Shown piece after piece: positions 20,452 to 30,623 of a stretch of DNA of 64,000 bases. Position numbers and translations under genes: made by a program. Position 1 is the stretch's first letter; the number at the start of each line of letters is the position of its first letter. The stretch comes from Corynebacterium deserti GIMN1.010 (GTDB taxonomy: Bacteria > Actinomycetota > Actinomycetes > Mycobacteriales > Mycobacteriaceae). The DNA lies in assembly GCF_001277995.1 (NCBI RefSeq), contig NZ_CP009220.1, forward strand, positions 1,798,001-1,862,000. The letters are read 5' to 3'. The notes under the pieces were generated by a model, which worked only from the letters and a program-made list of their open reading frames with translations, made no database searches and was not told where the DNA came from.

Positions 20452-21436
20452 GGGTGGCGCTACGAAGAGATTCTCCCAGGGTGACGGTGGCGTCGATAAG
20501 CGTATCTAGCGCCTCAATTTCTGTACCGCGCGCGGTATAACCGGCGGCCGGTATGTGGCCTCCACCGCCAAGGTGGACGGCCAGGGATGCAACGCTTAAG
20601 TGCGAGGACCGCAGTGAGACCGTGTACACCCCGCGCTCGTATTCCTTGAAGACTGCGCCAAAGTCGGCACCGTCGACAGCGCGCACCATCTCAATGAGGC
20701 CTTCCACAACTGCCTTCGAGCGGCCGTGGATGGTGTCATAATCAGCCACTAGCACGGCCAACGTGTAGGGTCCGGCTTCTAACAGCTCGATGCGGGAGAC
20801 AATTTGGCCCACCAATCGGAGATCATCCACAGAGGTTTGATCAAGCAGCTGCGCAGAAATGACACGGATATCCAGACCGAACTCCATCAACTCCTTGGCC
20901 ATGTCGTGCATGACGGGACGGCCCCATCGGAAACAACCTGTATCGGTGAGCAGGCCAGCATATAGGCCGTGGGCGATGGATGGGGTGATCTGAATCGACA
21001 TCGCATCGAACCAGTCGTAGAGGATCGTCGTGGTGGACTCTGCATCCACATCGATCAAGTTCACTTCGCCAAAACCCGGGTTAGTGGCATGGTGATCCAC
21101 CACAATGACCTTGTCTTTGATGTCCACAATGGTGTCCACGAATGCGCCAGTGCGCTCAATGGAACCACAGTCGACGACAATCACTAGATCAGATTCAGGA
21201 AGCGTGTCACCGAAGTAGACGGACTCAGATCCTGGGATGGTCAACAAATTCTCCGGGATAGAATCAGTTTGACCAATCGCGCCGACAGCTTCTTTGCCGA
21301 TCTGCTGCAACGACAACACGGTAGATGTGACGCTGCCAATGGCATCGGCATCGGGACGAAGGTGGCCGACCACAGTGATGGACTGTGCAGCCTGGACCAA
21401 AGTAAAGGCGTCGAGGAACTCGTGCTTCTCAATCAC
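20438..21436 (-). CDS. nrnA: DHH/DHHA1 phosphoesterase (NrnA/CnpB-like)
   Basis: The 332-residue protein has the DHH-family metal motifs (GHLRPDADAIGS, VVDCGS, VVDHHATNP) and the C-terminal DHHA1 motif GGGGHIPAAGY. NrnA enzymes degrade nanoRNA and pAp; the mycobacterial ortholog in the same place also cleaves cyclic dinucleotides or their linear products. It starts five bases after the rbfA stop and overlaps the MATE gene, so rbfA-nrnA-MATE form one unit. Confidence 0.92.
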   Translation of the reverse strand: MIEKHEFLDAFTLVQAAQSITVVGHLRPDADAIGSVTSTVLSLQQIGKEAVGAIGQTDSIPENLLTIPGSESVYFGDTLPESDLVIVVDCGSIERTGAFVDTIVDIKDKVIVVDHHATNPGFGEVNLIDVDAESTTTILYDWFDAMSIQITPSIAHGLYAGLLTDTGCFRWGRPVMHDMAKELMEFGLDIRVISAQLLDQTSVDDLRLVGQIVSRIELLEAGPYTLAVLVADYDTIHGRSKAVVEGLIEMVRAVDGADFGAVFKEYERGVYTVSLRSSHLSVASLAVHLGGGGHIPAAGYTARGTEIEALDTLIDATVTLGESLRSATRVDA

Positions 21437-21441
21437 CTTGG

Positions 21442-21888
21442 TTATTCCTCAGACTCAGACGACGGCGTCTTGTAAGGATTTGCATCGCCTGCTGGAACTG
21501 CACCTTCGCGCAGCTTTGCCAGTTCGGCATCACGCTGGCGAGCGCGCTCAAGGAGAGCTTCCATGTGAGCGGATGCCTCTGGCACCGTATCAATTCGGTA
21601 TGTCAAGGTTGGGGTGAAACGTACACCAAGCTGCTGACCAACAATTTTGCGGAGCTGTCCACGTGCGCGGTGGAGAGCTTCTGCAGCTGCCTCCAAGTCG
21701 GGCTCTTCTTCGATGCTCGCACCGCGAACAGTGTAGAACACGGTTGCGTCGTGGAGGTCTCCAGTCATGGTCACGTCAGTGATGGTGACGAATTCCAAAC
21801 GGCGGTCCTTAATATCGCGCTCAATTGCGCTGGCCACGATCGTTTGAATGCGCTTTGCCATTCGTGCAGCGCGGGCGTTGTCAGCCAT
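21442..21888 (-). CDS. rbfA: Ribosome-binding factor A
   Basis: RbfA assists late 30S subunit maturation near the 5' end of 16S rRNA. The 148-residue product matches the family along its KH-like core ([20 protein letters not shown] ... [24 protein letters not shown]) and has an acidic Ser/Glu tail. It lies downstream of infB on the same strand, separated by a hairpin, and starts the rbfA-nrnA-MATE unit. Confidence 0.95.
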   Translation of the reverse strand: MADNARAARMAKRIQTIVASAIERDIKDRRLEFVTITDVTMTGDLHDATVFYTVRGASIEEEPDLEAAAEALHRARGQLRKIVGQQLGVRFTPTLTYRIDTVPEASAHMEALLERARQRDAELAKLREGAVPAGDANPYKTPSSESEE

Positions 21889-22055
21889 GTTGGACCACTC
21901 CTTATTCTGTGCAGATCATAGAATATTCTTTTGGAATTCTACCCTGCTTTAGGGAAAACTTTTATCAGTATATACGGACTATGTGGGGATAAGACCATCA
22001 AATCCTGTGCAGCCTGTACTAGGCGTCAGACTGCGAGTTCAATGAGTTGAAATGT

Positions 22056-22094
22056 ACACGGGGCTGGCCTTCATGTTGAAGACCAGCCCCGTGT
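22056..22094 (-). terminator. infB terminator
   Basis: A 17-bp near-perfect stem (22056-22072 with 22078-22094) lies just after infB. The following T-run is weak, so partial read-through into rbfA is possible. Confidence 0.75.
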
Positions 22095-22137
22095 CATACG
22101 CTCTTAGCGGTTACCGCTGGATGAGCGCTGTTAAAGA

Positions 22138-25100
22138 TTAAGCCTCGCGAGGAACCTCAACCATTTCATAAACCTCGATCTTGTCATCAACGGAGATGTC
22201 TGGGTAGGACAAAACCACACCGCACTCGTAGCCTGCAGAGACTTCGGTGACATCGTCCTTCTCACGACGCAGAGATTCGATCTTCGCGTTCTCGGCGATA
22301 ACGTTGCCGTCGCGGGTGATGCGAACGGTGGCGTTGCGACGAACCTTGCCGTCTTCCACCATGCAGCCTGCGATGAGGCCAACGGAGGAAGCCTTGAAGA
22401 TTGCGCGGATTTCCGCGTGGCCAATGATGCGCTCTTCGTAGATTGGCTTGAGCATGCCCTTGAGAGCAGACTCGACCTCTTCGATAGCGCGGTAGATGAC
22501 CGTGTAGTAGCGAACATCGACGCCTTCGGCGTTAGCTTCTTCCGTAGCCTTACCTTCAGCGCGAACGTTGAAGGCGATGATGACTGCGTCGGAAGCTGCC
22601 GCCAAGGACACGTTGGTCTGGGTGACTGCACCGACACCGCGGTCAATGATGTTGAGCTGGACTTCGTCGTCCATCTCGATCTTCAGCAGTGCCTCTTCCA
22701 GTGCTTCCACAGAACCTGCGTTGTCACCCTTAAGGATGAGGTTAAGGGTGCTGTGTTCCTTAAGAACTGCATCCAGATCCTCGAGGGAGACGCGCTTGCG
22801 GGAGCGTGCTGCCAGAGCGTTGCGCTTACGTGCGTTGCGCTGGTTAGCAATCTGACGTGCAATGCGGTCATCTTCAACCACGAGCAGGTTGTCGCCTGCG
22901 CCTGGGACGCCGTTAAGACCCTGAACCTGAACTGGACGGGAAGGTCCAGCTTCTTCAACGTCACGACCGTACTCGTCGACCATGCGACGAACACGACCAT
23001 AGGCGTCACCTGCGACGATGGAATCACCAACGTGCAGCGTACCGCGCTGGACAATAACGGTTGCCACAGGGCCACGACCGCGGTCAAGGTGAGCTTCAAT
23101 AGCAACACCCTGTGCGTCCATGTCTGGGTTAGCAACGAGATCAAGTTCAGCGTCAGCAGTCAGGCAGATGGAAGCAAGAAGTTCATCGATGTTGATGCCC
23201 TGCCTTGCAGAGATGTCAACGAAGATGGTCTCGCCACCGTACTCTTCAGGAATCAAGCCGTACTCAGTGAGCTGTCCACGGATCTTCTCTGGGGAAGCTT
23301 CTGGCTTATCAATCTTGTTCACTGCAACAACGATTGGGACTTCTGCCGCCTTAGCGTGGTTGATTGCTTCCACGGTCTGAGGCATAACGCCGTCATCAGC
23401 TGCGACAACAAGCACTGCGATATCTGTGGACTTTGCACCACGGGCACGCATTGCGGTGAAGGCCTCGTGACCTGGGGTATCCAGGAAAGTGATGGTGCGT
23501 TCGACGCCTTCAACATCAACCTTGACCTGGTATGCACCAATGCCCTGAGTGATGCCGCCGGCCTCGTCGGAACCAACATTTGCCTTACGGATGGTATCCA
23601 GCAAACGAGTCTTACCGTGGTCAACGTGACCCATGACGGTGACAACTGGAGGACGCTTAGCAAGGTCTTCCTCGCCGCCTTCGTCTTCACCGAACTGCAG
23701 GTCGAAGCTTTCCAGAAGTTCGCGGTCCTCGTCCTCTGGGGAGACAACCTGAACCTTGTAGTTCATTTCTTCGCCAAGCAGCTGCAAGGTCTCATCAGAA
23801 ACGGATGCAGTTGCGGTGACCATTTCACCCAGGTTGAACAGAGCCTGAACCAATGCTGCTGCGTCGGCGCCGATCTTCTCAGCGAAGTCAGACAACGATG
23901 CACCACGTGCAAGACGGATGGTGTCGCCGTGTCCGTCTGGCAGGCGTACGCCACCAATGACGTTTGGTGCCTGCATTGACTCGTACTCATTGCGCTTCTG
24001 ACGCTTGGACTTACGTCCCTTACGAGGTGCACCACCTGGACGACCGAATGCGCCTGCGGTGCCACCACGGCGACCGCCGCGACCTGCTCCACCACCGCTG
24101 CCGCCACCGCGGTTGAATCCACCACCAGCGCCGCCACCGTTTTGGCCACCACGGCCACCCTTGCCAGCGGCCTTAGCAGGCATCTGACCTGGGGTTGGAG
24201 GCATCATTGCTGGTGATGGACGACGTCCTCCACCCTGGCGCTCCTGAGATGGTGCGCCCTGCCCTGCAGGTGCAGATCCACCCTGTGGGCGAGGTCCACC
24301 CTGAGGGCGCTGTCCGTCGCGCTGTCCGCCTGGGCGTCCGCCACCCTGTGGGCGAGGTCCACCAGAACCTGCGCCTGGGCGTGGTCCGCGGTTTTGCTGA
24401 CCATCGCGCTGGCCGTCACGTTGTCCATCACGATTTCCATCGCGCTGTCCGCCTGGGCGTCCGCCACCCTGTGGGCGAGGTCCGCCACCTGGGCGTGGGC
24501 CGCCACCTGGGCGTGGAGCAGGACGCTCAGAGCCGCCGGTGGAGAATGGGTTGTTTGCTACACGAGGTGCGCGTGCGCCTGGCTTTGGACCTGGCTTGCC
24601 CATTGGGCGTGGCATTGCACCTGGGCGTGGAGCTTCAGAACCTGGCTTCGCTGAAGCAGCTGGTGCTGCTGGCTTAGCTGCATCGCCTGGGGTTGGACCA
24701 GAAAATGCTGGTTTTGCTGCTGGTGCAGGCTTCTGTGCACCAGGCTTTGGCGCAGCTGCAGGCTTTGCAGCTGGCTTTTGTACAGCGGCTGGCGCAGCAG
24801 GGGTTGCTGGCTTTGCCGCTGGTGCTGCAGGAGCAGGCTTCTGTGCACCAGGCTTTGGCGCAGCAGATGCAGGTGATGGTGCTGGTTTTGCAGCGGCACC
24901 TTGCTTTGGAGCTCCACCCGGCTTAGGTGCAGAGGCACCTGGCTTTGGGGTGGCAGGCTTCGCAGCGGACTCGGACTTTTCCGATCCGTTAGAGCCACTT
25001 GATCCGTAGTGCTCCTGCATTCTCTTTACAACTGGGGGTTCAATTGTTGAAGATGCGGTTTTAACAAACTCGCCTTTGTCCTTAAGGGTGGCAAGTAGTT

Positions 25101-25158
25101 CCTTGCTGGTAATACCGAGCTGCTTTGCGAGCTCATGTACACGTAGCTTTCCGGGCAC
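22138..25158 (-). CDS. infB: Translation initiation factor IF-2
   Basis: IF-2 is the GTPase that brings initiator tRNA to the ribosome. The 1006-residue product begins with an IF2_N helix domain ([19 protein letters not shown]), then has a long low-complexity tract (about 50-375) with Ala/Pro/Lys repeats such as GAQKPAPAA and Gly/Arg/Gln repeats such as RPGGQRDG, then a second IF2_N domain, the G domain (GHVDHGKT near 510, DTPGH, NKID), and the C-terminal domains. The start is a GTG at 25158 behind AGGAGAG. It follows ylxR and nusA. Confidence 0.97.
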   Translation of the reverse strand: MPGKLRVHELAKQLGITSKELLATLKDKGEFVKTASSTIEPPVVKRMQEHYGSSGSNGSEKSESAAKPATPKPGASAPKPGGAPKQGAAAKPAPSPASAAPKPGAQKPAPAAPAAKPATPAAPAAVQKPAAKPAAAPKPGAQKPAPAAKPAFSGPTPGDAAKPAAPAASAKPGSEAPRPGAMPRPMGKPGPKPGARAPRVANNPFSTGGSERPAPRPGGGPRPGGGPRPQGGGRPGGQRDGNRDGQRDGQRDGQQNRGPRPGAGSGGPRPQGGGRPGGQRDGQRPQGGPRPQGGSAPAGQGAPSQERQGGGRRPSPAMMPPTPGQMPAKAAGKGGRGGQNGGGAGGGFNRGGGSGGGAGRGGRRGGTAGAFGRPGGAPRKGRKSKRQKRNEYESMQAPNVIGGVRLPDGHGDTIRLARGASLSDFAEKIGADAAALVQALFNLGEMVTATASVSDETLQLLGEEMNYKVQVVSPEDEDRELLESFDLQFGEDEGGEEDLAKRPPVVTVMGHVDHGKTRLLDTIRKANVGSDEAGGITQGIGAYQVKVDVEGVERTITFLDTPGHEAFTAMRARGAKSTDIAVLVVAADDGVMPQTVEAINHAKAAEVPIVVAVNKIDKPEASPEKIRGQLTEYGLIPEEYGGETIFVDISARQGINIDELLASICLTADAELDLVANPDMDAQGVAIEAHLDRGRGPVATVIVQRGTLHVGDSIVAGDAYGRVRRMVDEYGRDVEEAGPSRPVQVQGLNGVPGAGDNLLVVEDDRIARQIANQRNARKRNALAARSRKRVSLEDLDAVLKEHSTLNLILKGDNAGSVEALEEALLKIEMDDEVQLNIIDRGVGAVTQTNVSLAAASDAVIIAFNVRAEGKATEEANAEGVDVRYYTVIYRAIEEVESALKGMLKPIYEERIIGHAEIRAIFKASSVGLIAGCMVEDGKVRRNATVRITRDGNVIAENAKIESLRREKDDVTEVSAGYECGVVLSYPDISVDDKIEVYEMVEVPREA

Positions 25159-25269
25159 TTCTCTCCTCTAGTTTTTGCCAGAGAATCGAAGGCCTCGTAA
25201 AGAGTCCTTGACCTCTAGCTGTGATTATTGACGTTCATCGCTGATGCTTCATCGTGTGCTCATCAGTGT

Positions 25270-25617
25270 TCAGTCTTCCTTACAAATATCGGGTCCGGCG
25301 TTTTCCGCCAGGTACGTGCGTACGTGACCTGTATCCACGGGTGTGGACACCCTCAGCGCTCTACCAAAGGCACGACGCTGTTCAGCAAGGTCCAGTGCAG
25401 CGATGGAAGGTGTAAGCCATGCTCCCCTACCTGGTTTCCGACGCTTCGGATCAGGAAGGATAACACCCGGATTGTCCGGGGATTCCACGACGCGTAATAG
25501 TTGACTGTCGTGTTTCCGTTCACGCGTTGCAATGCATGTGCGAAGTCGAATCGGGGTGCGGCGAGAAATCAAACCAGATGATGCTGTTAATGCATCGTCG
25601 TGGTAAATCTGCTGCAT
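25270..25617 (-). CDS. ylxR: YlxR/RnpM family RNA-binding protein
   Basis: The DUF448 signature RTCIATRERKHDSQLLRVV is followed by GRGAWLTPSIAALDLAEQRRAFGRALR, as in YlxR, a small nucleoid or RNA-binding protein that modulates RNase P or transcription in other bacteria. The frame from the ATG at 25617 gives 115 residues; the first 16-20 residues (MQQIYHDDALTAS) precede the conserved part, and an internal TTG just before ISRRTPIRL is an alternative start. It sits between nusA and infB as is usual. Confidence 0.85.
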   Translation of the reverse strand: MQQIYHDDALTASSGLISRRTPIRLRTCIATRERKHDSQLLRVVESPDNPGVILPDPKRRKPGRGAWLTPSIAALDLAEQRRAFGRALRVSTPVDTGHVRTYLAENAGPDICKED

Positions 25618-25808
25618 TCAATTCCCTTCAAACTTACAACCACAGACGTAAAACACCGAGTGGGGACACATCTTCCACAGCCCGCACTTGGGCCTCGTCC
25701 AATGTTACGCTATCTACACCCAAAATTGGAACCTGCAACCAATTCTGTGCCTGCGATGACTGTCACACAAGCAGTCATTCCCGCGCGCAAACCCACACAA
25801 ACTAAAAC

Positions 25809-25837
25809 GCCAGCCTCCCAAAAATCCGGGAGCTGGC
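25809..25837 (-). terminator. nusA terminator
   Basis: GCCAGCCTCCC pairs with GGGAGCTGGC (one bulged base) shortly after the nusA stop, and is followed on the minus strand by GTTTTAGTTTG. It separates rimP-nusA from ylxR-infB. The rest of the 240-base nusA-ylxR gap shows no gene and must hold the ylxR promoter if the terminator is effective. Confidence 0.75.
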
Positions 25838-25859
25838 ACTGGTCAACCCTTAAAATTCT

Positions 25860-26858
25860 TTAGTCGATGTCCGAATGAATGTCGATCTTCCAGCCAGTCA
25901 GGCGTGCAGCGAGGCGGGCATTTTGACCTTCTTTACCGATAGCCAAGGACAGCTGGTAATCAGGCACGGTCACGCGTGCGGTTTGAGCGGCTTCGTCAGT
26001 AATCTCGACCTTGACCACCTTGGACGGTGCCAAAGCGTTACCCACGAACTCTGCTGGATTGTCAGAGTAGTCGATGATGTCAATCTTTTCGCCACCGAGT
26101 TCACGCATGATGTTAGATACGCGCTGACCACGAGGGCCGATGCAGGCACCCTTCGCGTTGAGGTTTTTCACCTTTGCCTGGACGGCAACCTTGGAGCGAT
26201 GTCCGGCTTCACGGGAGATGGCGACGATTTCAACGGAGCCGTCGGCAACCTCGGGGATTTCCAATTCGAAAAGCTTGCGGACGAGTTCTGGGTGGGTACG
26301 TGACAGGTTGATCTGAATGTCAGTGGTGTTCTTACCCACACCAACGACGTAGCTCTTAACGCGGTCGCCGTGCTTGAGCTTTTCACCTGGGATCTGCTCG
26401 GCTGGCAACAGAATACCGTCGTGATTGTCTGCTTCGGTACCGAGTTGGATGATCACAATGCCGCGTTCTGCTGCGCGGGCGTCAGCGTGGACGATGCCAG
26501 AAACGACGGTGCCTTCGTAGTCTGCGTAGGCATCGAAAGCGCGAGAGGCCTCGGCTTCGCGGAGGGACTTGACGATGGCGTCGCGGACGGCGTGGGCGCT
26601 GATGCGACCGAAACGTTCTGGGGTGTCGTCGTACTCGGAGGTGATGTTGCCTTCCTCGTCGAGTTCGCGCACGATAATGGAGACTGCACCGGTGTCGGCG
26701 TTGATGTCCACGCTTGGCTTGGAATTTTCTTCCAAAACAGTCTCTCGGTTGTCCATGTAGGAGTACAAAAGTGCAGATCCAATGGTGCGAAGCAAGTCTT
26801 CGACCGGGATTCCCTTTTCGGACTCGATGGCTTTCAAAGCCTGGACATCAATATTCAC
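25860..26858 (-). CDS. nusA: Transcription termination/antitermination factor NusA
   Basis: NusA binds RNA polymerase and nascent RNA. The 332-residue protein has the N-terminal polymerase-binding domain, an S1 domain (YADYEGTVVSGIVHADARA) and two KH domains (GACIGPRGQRVSNIM and IGKEGQNARLAARLTGW); it lacks the C-terminal acidic repeats of E. coli NusA, as usual in actinobacteria. The start is the GTG at 26858 because GAGAGGAAG lies just before it; the in-frame TTG upstream would place this site inside the gene. It follows rimP by 33 bases. Confidence 0.95.
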   Translation of the reverse strand: MNIDVQALKAIESEKGIPVEDLLRTIGSALLYSYMDNRETVLEENSKPSVDINADTGAVSIIVRELDEEGNITSEYDDTPERFGRISAHAVRDAIVKSLREAEASRAFDAYADYEGTVVSGIVHADARAAERGIVIIQLGTEADNHDGILLPAEQIPGEKLKHGDRVKSYVVGVGKNTTDIQINLSRTHPELVRKLFELEIPEVADGSVEIVAISREAGHRSKVAVQAKVKNLNAKGACIGPRGQRVSNIMRELGGEKIDIIDYSDNPAEFVGNALAPSKVVKVEITDEAAQTARVTVPDYQLSLAIGKEGQNARLAARLTGWKIDIHSDID

Positions 26859-26891
26859 TTGTCTTCCTCTCAAGCTTCCACTGGCGTGCTG

Positions 26892-27428
26892 TTACGCAGT
26901 GGCTTCGTCGAATGTGCTTTCTGCGAGATCAACTTCATCTTGCGCAGGTTTAGCGAATTCAATTTCTACCACTGCTCGGGGCGAATTTGCTAATTCTAAG
27001 ACTGTGACGTCGAGCAACTTTTTGTTTCGTTCAATCAAGATGACAGCAGTTTCAGCGTCGTTAAGCGCCCCGATGCGCGCTACGCGCTTTTTGCCGTCCT
27101 GATCCAGCGAGACCAGGCGACCGCGGTTGCGGCGCCAGTGGCGCGGCTGAGTGAGTGGCGTGTCGACGCCCGGTGTGGAGACTTCCAGGGTGTAGCCCGC
27201 GCCGAAGTTGAGCTCGCCGCGGGCCTCGGTGGCGTCGAAAAGCTCTCCTACTTCTTGGCTAACGACTTCCAGCAGGTCAAGGTCTGGGCGGGAGTCAGAA
27301 TCCACCTTGATGGCGACAGCTGATTTGGGGCCAGCTTTGGTAACTTTGAGGCCCTCAAGATCCAGGTTGTGGGATGCAATCAAAGGCTCGATGAGGGCAG
27401 TCAGGGTTTCAGGTGTAGGAAAGGCCAT
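26892..27428 (-). CDS. rimP: Ribosome maturation factor RimP
   Basis: RimP helps assemble the 30S subunit. The 178-residue product carries the family features [30 protein letters not shown] and [26 protein letters not shown], the latter being the usual SPG..RPL-like signature. The C-terminal tail is acidic. It is the first gene of the rimP-nusA unit, divergent from the lipoprotein gene at 27512. Confidence 0.95.
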   Translation of the reverse strand: MAFPTPETLTALIEPLIASHNLDLEGLKVTKAGPKSAVAIKVDSDSRPDLDLLEVVSQEVGELFDATEARGELNFGAGYTLEVSTPGVDTPLTQPRHWRRNRGRLVSLDQDGKKRVARIGALNDAETAVILIERNKKLLDVTVLELANSPRAVVEIEFAKPAQDEVDLAESTFDEATA

Positions 27429-27497
27429 AAAGATAAGGATAACCCGTGGGTTTCACCGAGCAGCATTTCACTTCACCAGCAACGGGCGTGTTGCTAT

Positions 27498-27503
27498 TAC
27501 ACT
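27498..27503 (+). promoter_or_regulatory. -10 box before the DUF4439 lipoprotein
   Basis: TACACT (TANANT) lies eight bases before the ATG at 27512, so the transcript is probably leaderless. Confidence 0.5.
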
Positions 27504-27511
27504 GTCGATTC

Positions 27512-28366
27512 ATGCGCGTGCGTTCTCCTCTCTTTCTTTCTGCCTCACTGGCATCTCTGACGTCTGTGGCGTTCGTGACAGCATGCACGCCGTCACCCAC
27601 CCCAAATGAACCATTGGTGCAGATGTATCAGGAGGCGCAGTTTGATGCGCAAGCATTGATGGATTCTTCGCCGGATATTTCTTTCCTGCGCACCCAGCAC
27701 GCCGATGAACTTTTGGCGGAGATTCACCGCCTGTGTGGATTTACCGACGAGGGTGCTGTGCCAGAGTCATGTGAAGTTATGACCACCATGATTGCCGCTG
27801 CACCCACCGATGATGTGGCGGGACGCGTGGCCAGTAGTCAGTCCCTCATTCTTGATTTGCTTGATGATATCCCTAAGGAATCCGTCTCCCTCGTGGTTGG
27901 CCAGTACATTGATGAGGCCCGTTACGGCGTGGCCTTTGACCTCAACTCCTCTGCCGACTCTCCCGTCGAAATGGAACTGAGCTTCGACGAGATCACAATC
28001 GCGCAGGACCTATTAGAGCGCGAGCAATCCGCTGCATGGGCTCTAGGAATTGCGTTGGCTCAGTACCCCCTTGAGCAGCGCGACTCCATCGAAGTTGCCA
28101 TCGAGGCACACAACGATCGCGCGTTTACGCTTCAACAACTACTCGGACCCGATCACAGCACGCCTGCAGAGCCCGGCTACGACAGCGATTTGACCGCGCC
28201 CACTGACTTCGCATCCGCTAAGCAAACCATCGACGAGATTGAAAATAATCTCATCGATTCCTGGCACGCAGCGGCAAGCGCTGCAACGACCGACGAGTGG
28301 CGCACATTTTGCACGCAGGTCGCCGGCGACACCGCGCGCACCTTGTTGCTTATCGACGCTTCCTAG
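27512..28366 (+). CDS. Lipoprotein with DUF4439 (ferritin-like) domain
   Basis: The protein has a signal peptide with lipobox VTAC and Cys25, followed by a mostly helical domain. The C-terminal part (SAAWALGIALAQYPLEQRDSIEVAIEAHNDRAFTLQQLLG) matches the DUF4439 ferritin-like pattern in which a helix with a conserved His/Arg pair recurs; a similar gene lies in the rimP-proS neighbourhood of mycobacteria. It should be anchored on the outer face of the membrane. No metal-binding Glu-x-x-His pairs typical of true ferritins are obvious, so iron storage is not claimed. The start at 27512 fits the signal peptide and a leaderless promoter. Confidence 0.75.
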   Translation: MRVRSPLFLSASLASLTSVAFVTACTPSPTPNEPLVQMYQEAQFDAQALMDSSPDISFLRTQHADELLAEIHRLCGFTDEGAVPESCEVMTTMIAAAPTDDVAGRVASSQSLILDLLDDIPKESVSLVVGQYIDEARYGVAFDLNSSADSPVEMELSFDEITIAQDLLEREQSAAWALGIALAQYPLEQRDSIEVAIEAHNDRAFTLQQLLGPDHSTPAEPGYDSDLTAPTDFASAKQTIDEIENNLIDSWHAAASAATTDEWRTFCTQVAGDTARTLLLIDAS

Positions 28367-28796
28367 TCTCCTACCTACAATGCCTTTCAGGGATGTCACA
28401 TCCCCTACCCGAACGGTTTCGCATAGTTTGCAAGAAAGTGCGTAACTTTCACTCTTAAAAGCCGATTTCCGCACGGAAATTTACGCAAAACTGCGCAATC
28501 GTTTTCTTACTGGACGGACTCCGTACTCCTTCCGTTCACACTCTAATGGGGGTAACACGGATAACGATTCAAATTCGCAATTTCTGCCGATCTATAGAAA
28601 GATATTTGCAAGGTTGGCACAAACTCCCAGCTCGATTGGATTATTCTAACGGTTTAGTTAATTTTCCCTTACAAAAATTTAGGACATACATCTCTTCACC
28701 AGTTTGGTTGTGACTCATGTCGCACCTAATATTTCAATCACCGGATCCGCACGATTGCAAAATCCTGGGGAATATTCATAACAACGGAGGTCACTC
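28367..28796. promoter_or_regulatory. opp upstream region with two dyads and a GlxR-like site
   Basis: This AT-rich 430-base gap holds two perfect dyads, GGGATGT-C-ACATCCC (28390-28404) and ATTTCCG-CA-CGGAAAT (28465-28480), which could be operators or the end of the preceding transcript. At 28709-28724 TGTGA-N6-TCGCA is one base off the cAMP-dependent GlxR/CRP half-site pattern, about 73 bases before oppA. The oppA start has a good GGAGG six bases upstream. No small gene is seen. Confidence 0.4.
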
Positions 28797-30401
28797 ATGA
28801 CATTGAAGAAGTCTCTCGCTGTAACCACGGCGGCTGCACTTGCTTTGAGCCTTGCCGCTTGCTCGTCCGACTCCTCGTCCGACAGCTCCTCATCCTCATC
28901 AGGCAGCGAAGGCGGCGACAACTACGTCCTCGTCAACGGCACTGAGCCACAGAACCCGCTCGTTCCAGGCAACACCAACGAAGTAGGTGGCGGTCGCATT
29001 GTCGACAGCATCTTCTCCGGCCTGGTCTACTACGATGTCGACGGCTCCCCCGTCAACGATGTTGCGGAGTCCATCGAACTCGAAGGTGACAAGACCTACC
29101 GCATCACAATCAAGGACGGCCAGACCTTCACCGATGGCACCCCAGTTACCGCTGAGAGCTTTGTCAACGCATGGAACTACAACGTAGCTAACAGCACGCT
29201 GTCCTCCTACTTCTTCGAGTCCATCCTCGGTTACGAAGAAGGCGTCGAGTCCATGGAAGGCCTCCAGGTGGTCGACGACACCACCTTCACCGTCGAGCTC
29301 ACCCAGCCTGAGTCCGACTTCCCACTGCGCCTGGGATACTCCGCATTCTTCCCGCTTCCCGAGTCCGCATTTGACGACATGGACGCATTCGGCGAGAACC
29401 CAATCGGCAACGGTCCATACAAGCTCCAAGAATGGAACCACAACCAGGACGCCACCATCGTTCCCAACGCGGACTACACCGGTGGACGCCAGGCTCAGAA
29501 CGACGGCGTGAAGTTCATCTTCTACCCAACCTTCGACTCCGCTTACGCGGACCTGCTCTCTGACAACTTGGATGTGCTAGACGCCATCCCAGACTCCGCG
29601 TTCTCCTCCTTCGAGGACGAGCTCTCTGGCCGTTCCATCAACCAGCCTTCCGCTGTGTTCCAGTCCTTCACCATCCCGGAGAGCCTTGAGCACTTCTCCG
29701 GCGAAGAAGGCGTGCTGCGTCGTCAAGCAATTTCTTTGGCAATTAACCGCGAAGAAATCACCCAGACCATCTTCGAGGGCACCCGTACCCCAGCGACGGA
29801 CTTCACCTCCCCTGTCATCGACGGACACTCTGACTCCCTCCAGGGCGCAGATGTCTTGACCTACGATCCAGAGCGCGCTCAGGAACTGTGGGCACAGGCA
29901 GACGAGATCAGCCCTTGGTCCGGCGAGTTCTCCATCTCCTACAACGCAGACGGTGGACACCAGGCATGGGTTGACGCAACCGCCAACTCCATCCGCAACA
30001 CCCTGGGTATCGACGCCATCGGAAACCCATACCCAGACTTCAAGTCCCTGCGTGACGATGTCACCAACCGCACCATCACCGGCGCATTCCGTACCGGCTG
30101 GCAGGCAGACTACCCATCACTGGGCAACTTCCTCGGACCTTTGTACGGCACCGGCGCAGGCTCCAACGATGGTGACTACTCCAACCCAGAATTCGACGCA
30201 AAGCTGGCTGAGGCTGCAAACGCCCCTGATATCGACGCAGCAACCCCGCTGTACAACGAAGCACAGGAAATCCTCCTCCAGGATCTCCCAGCTATCCCAA
30301 CCTGGTACTCCAACGCAGTTGGCGGCTACTCTAACAACGTTGACGGTGTCGAGTTCATGTGGAACTCCCAGCCTGCTTACTACAAGATCACCAAGAACTA
30401 A
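28797..30401 (+). CDS. oppA: Oligopeptide ABC transporter, substrate-binding lipoprotein
   Basis: The 534-residue protein has a lipoprotein signal (LSLAAC, Cys22), a short Ser/Asp linker, and the family 5 solute-binding fold with the signatures AESFVNAWNYNV, FPLRLGYSAFFPLPESAF, NPIGNGPYKL and RRQAISLAINREEI. It captures peptides outside the membrane for the permease encoded next. A hairpin follows the gene, a common device to make more binding protein than membrane parts. Real substrate may be peptides in general; heme or nickel uptake is less likely but not excluded. Confidence 0.92.
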   Translation: MTLKKSLAVTTAAALALSLAACSSDSSSDSSSSSSGSEGGDNYVLVNGTEPQNPLVPGNTNEVGGGRIVDSIFSGLVYYDVDGSPVNDVAESIELEGDKTYRITIKDGQTFTDGTPVTAESFVNAWNYNVANSTLSSYFFESILGYEEGVESMEGLQVVDDTTFTVELTQPESDFPLRLGYSAFFPLPESAFDDMDAFGENPIGNGPYKLQEWNHNQDATIVPNADYTGGRQAQNDGVKFIFYPTFDSAYADLLSDNLDVLDAIPDSAFSSFEDELSGRSINQPSAVFQSFTIPESLEHFSGEEGVLRRQAISLAINREEITQTIFEGTRTPATDFTSPVIDGHSDSLQGADVLTYDPERAQELWAQADEISPWSGEFSISYNADGGHQAWVDATANSIRNTLGIDAIGNPYPDFKSLRDDVTNRTITGAFRTGWQADYPSLGNFLGPLYGTGAGSNDGDYSNPEFDAKLAEAANAPDIDAATPLYNEAQEILLQDLPAIPTWYSNAVGGYSNNVDGVEFMWNSQPAYYKITKN

Positions 30402-30453
30402 GATCTTCTAGCGCTGTGTACCACCACGCACGCTCTGCACGGAGCTAAGACAT

Positions 30454-30492
30454 AAAGGCCCAGGTAATTGATCGAAATCCACCTGGGCCTTT
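30454..30492 (+). terminator. Attenuating hairpin between oppA and oppB
   Basis: A perfect 12-bp stem (30454-30465 with 30481-30492) lies about 50 bases past oppA. The T-run is missing (TAGTCG follows), so it more likely protects or partly stops the oppA transcript. Confidence 0.7.
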
Positions 30493-30623
30493 AGTCGTAA
30501 CTTAAACCTTTCTATAAAACTGAATCTTCTTTTCTTTTCAAGGGCCGAGTGGCAACATGCCACCCACATACGCGCCCAACATTTTTAAGTATCCATTTCC
30601 AGTAAGCAAGGACACCCACGCTC

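Noticed and set aside
22417..23979. A 520-residue open frame antisense to infB
   Set aside because: It is the mirror of a strongly conserved GTPase gene; its composition (many Cys, His, Val) and lack of any domain fit a shadow frame.
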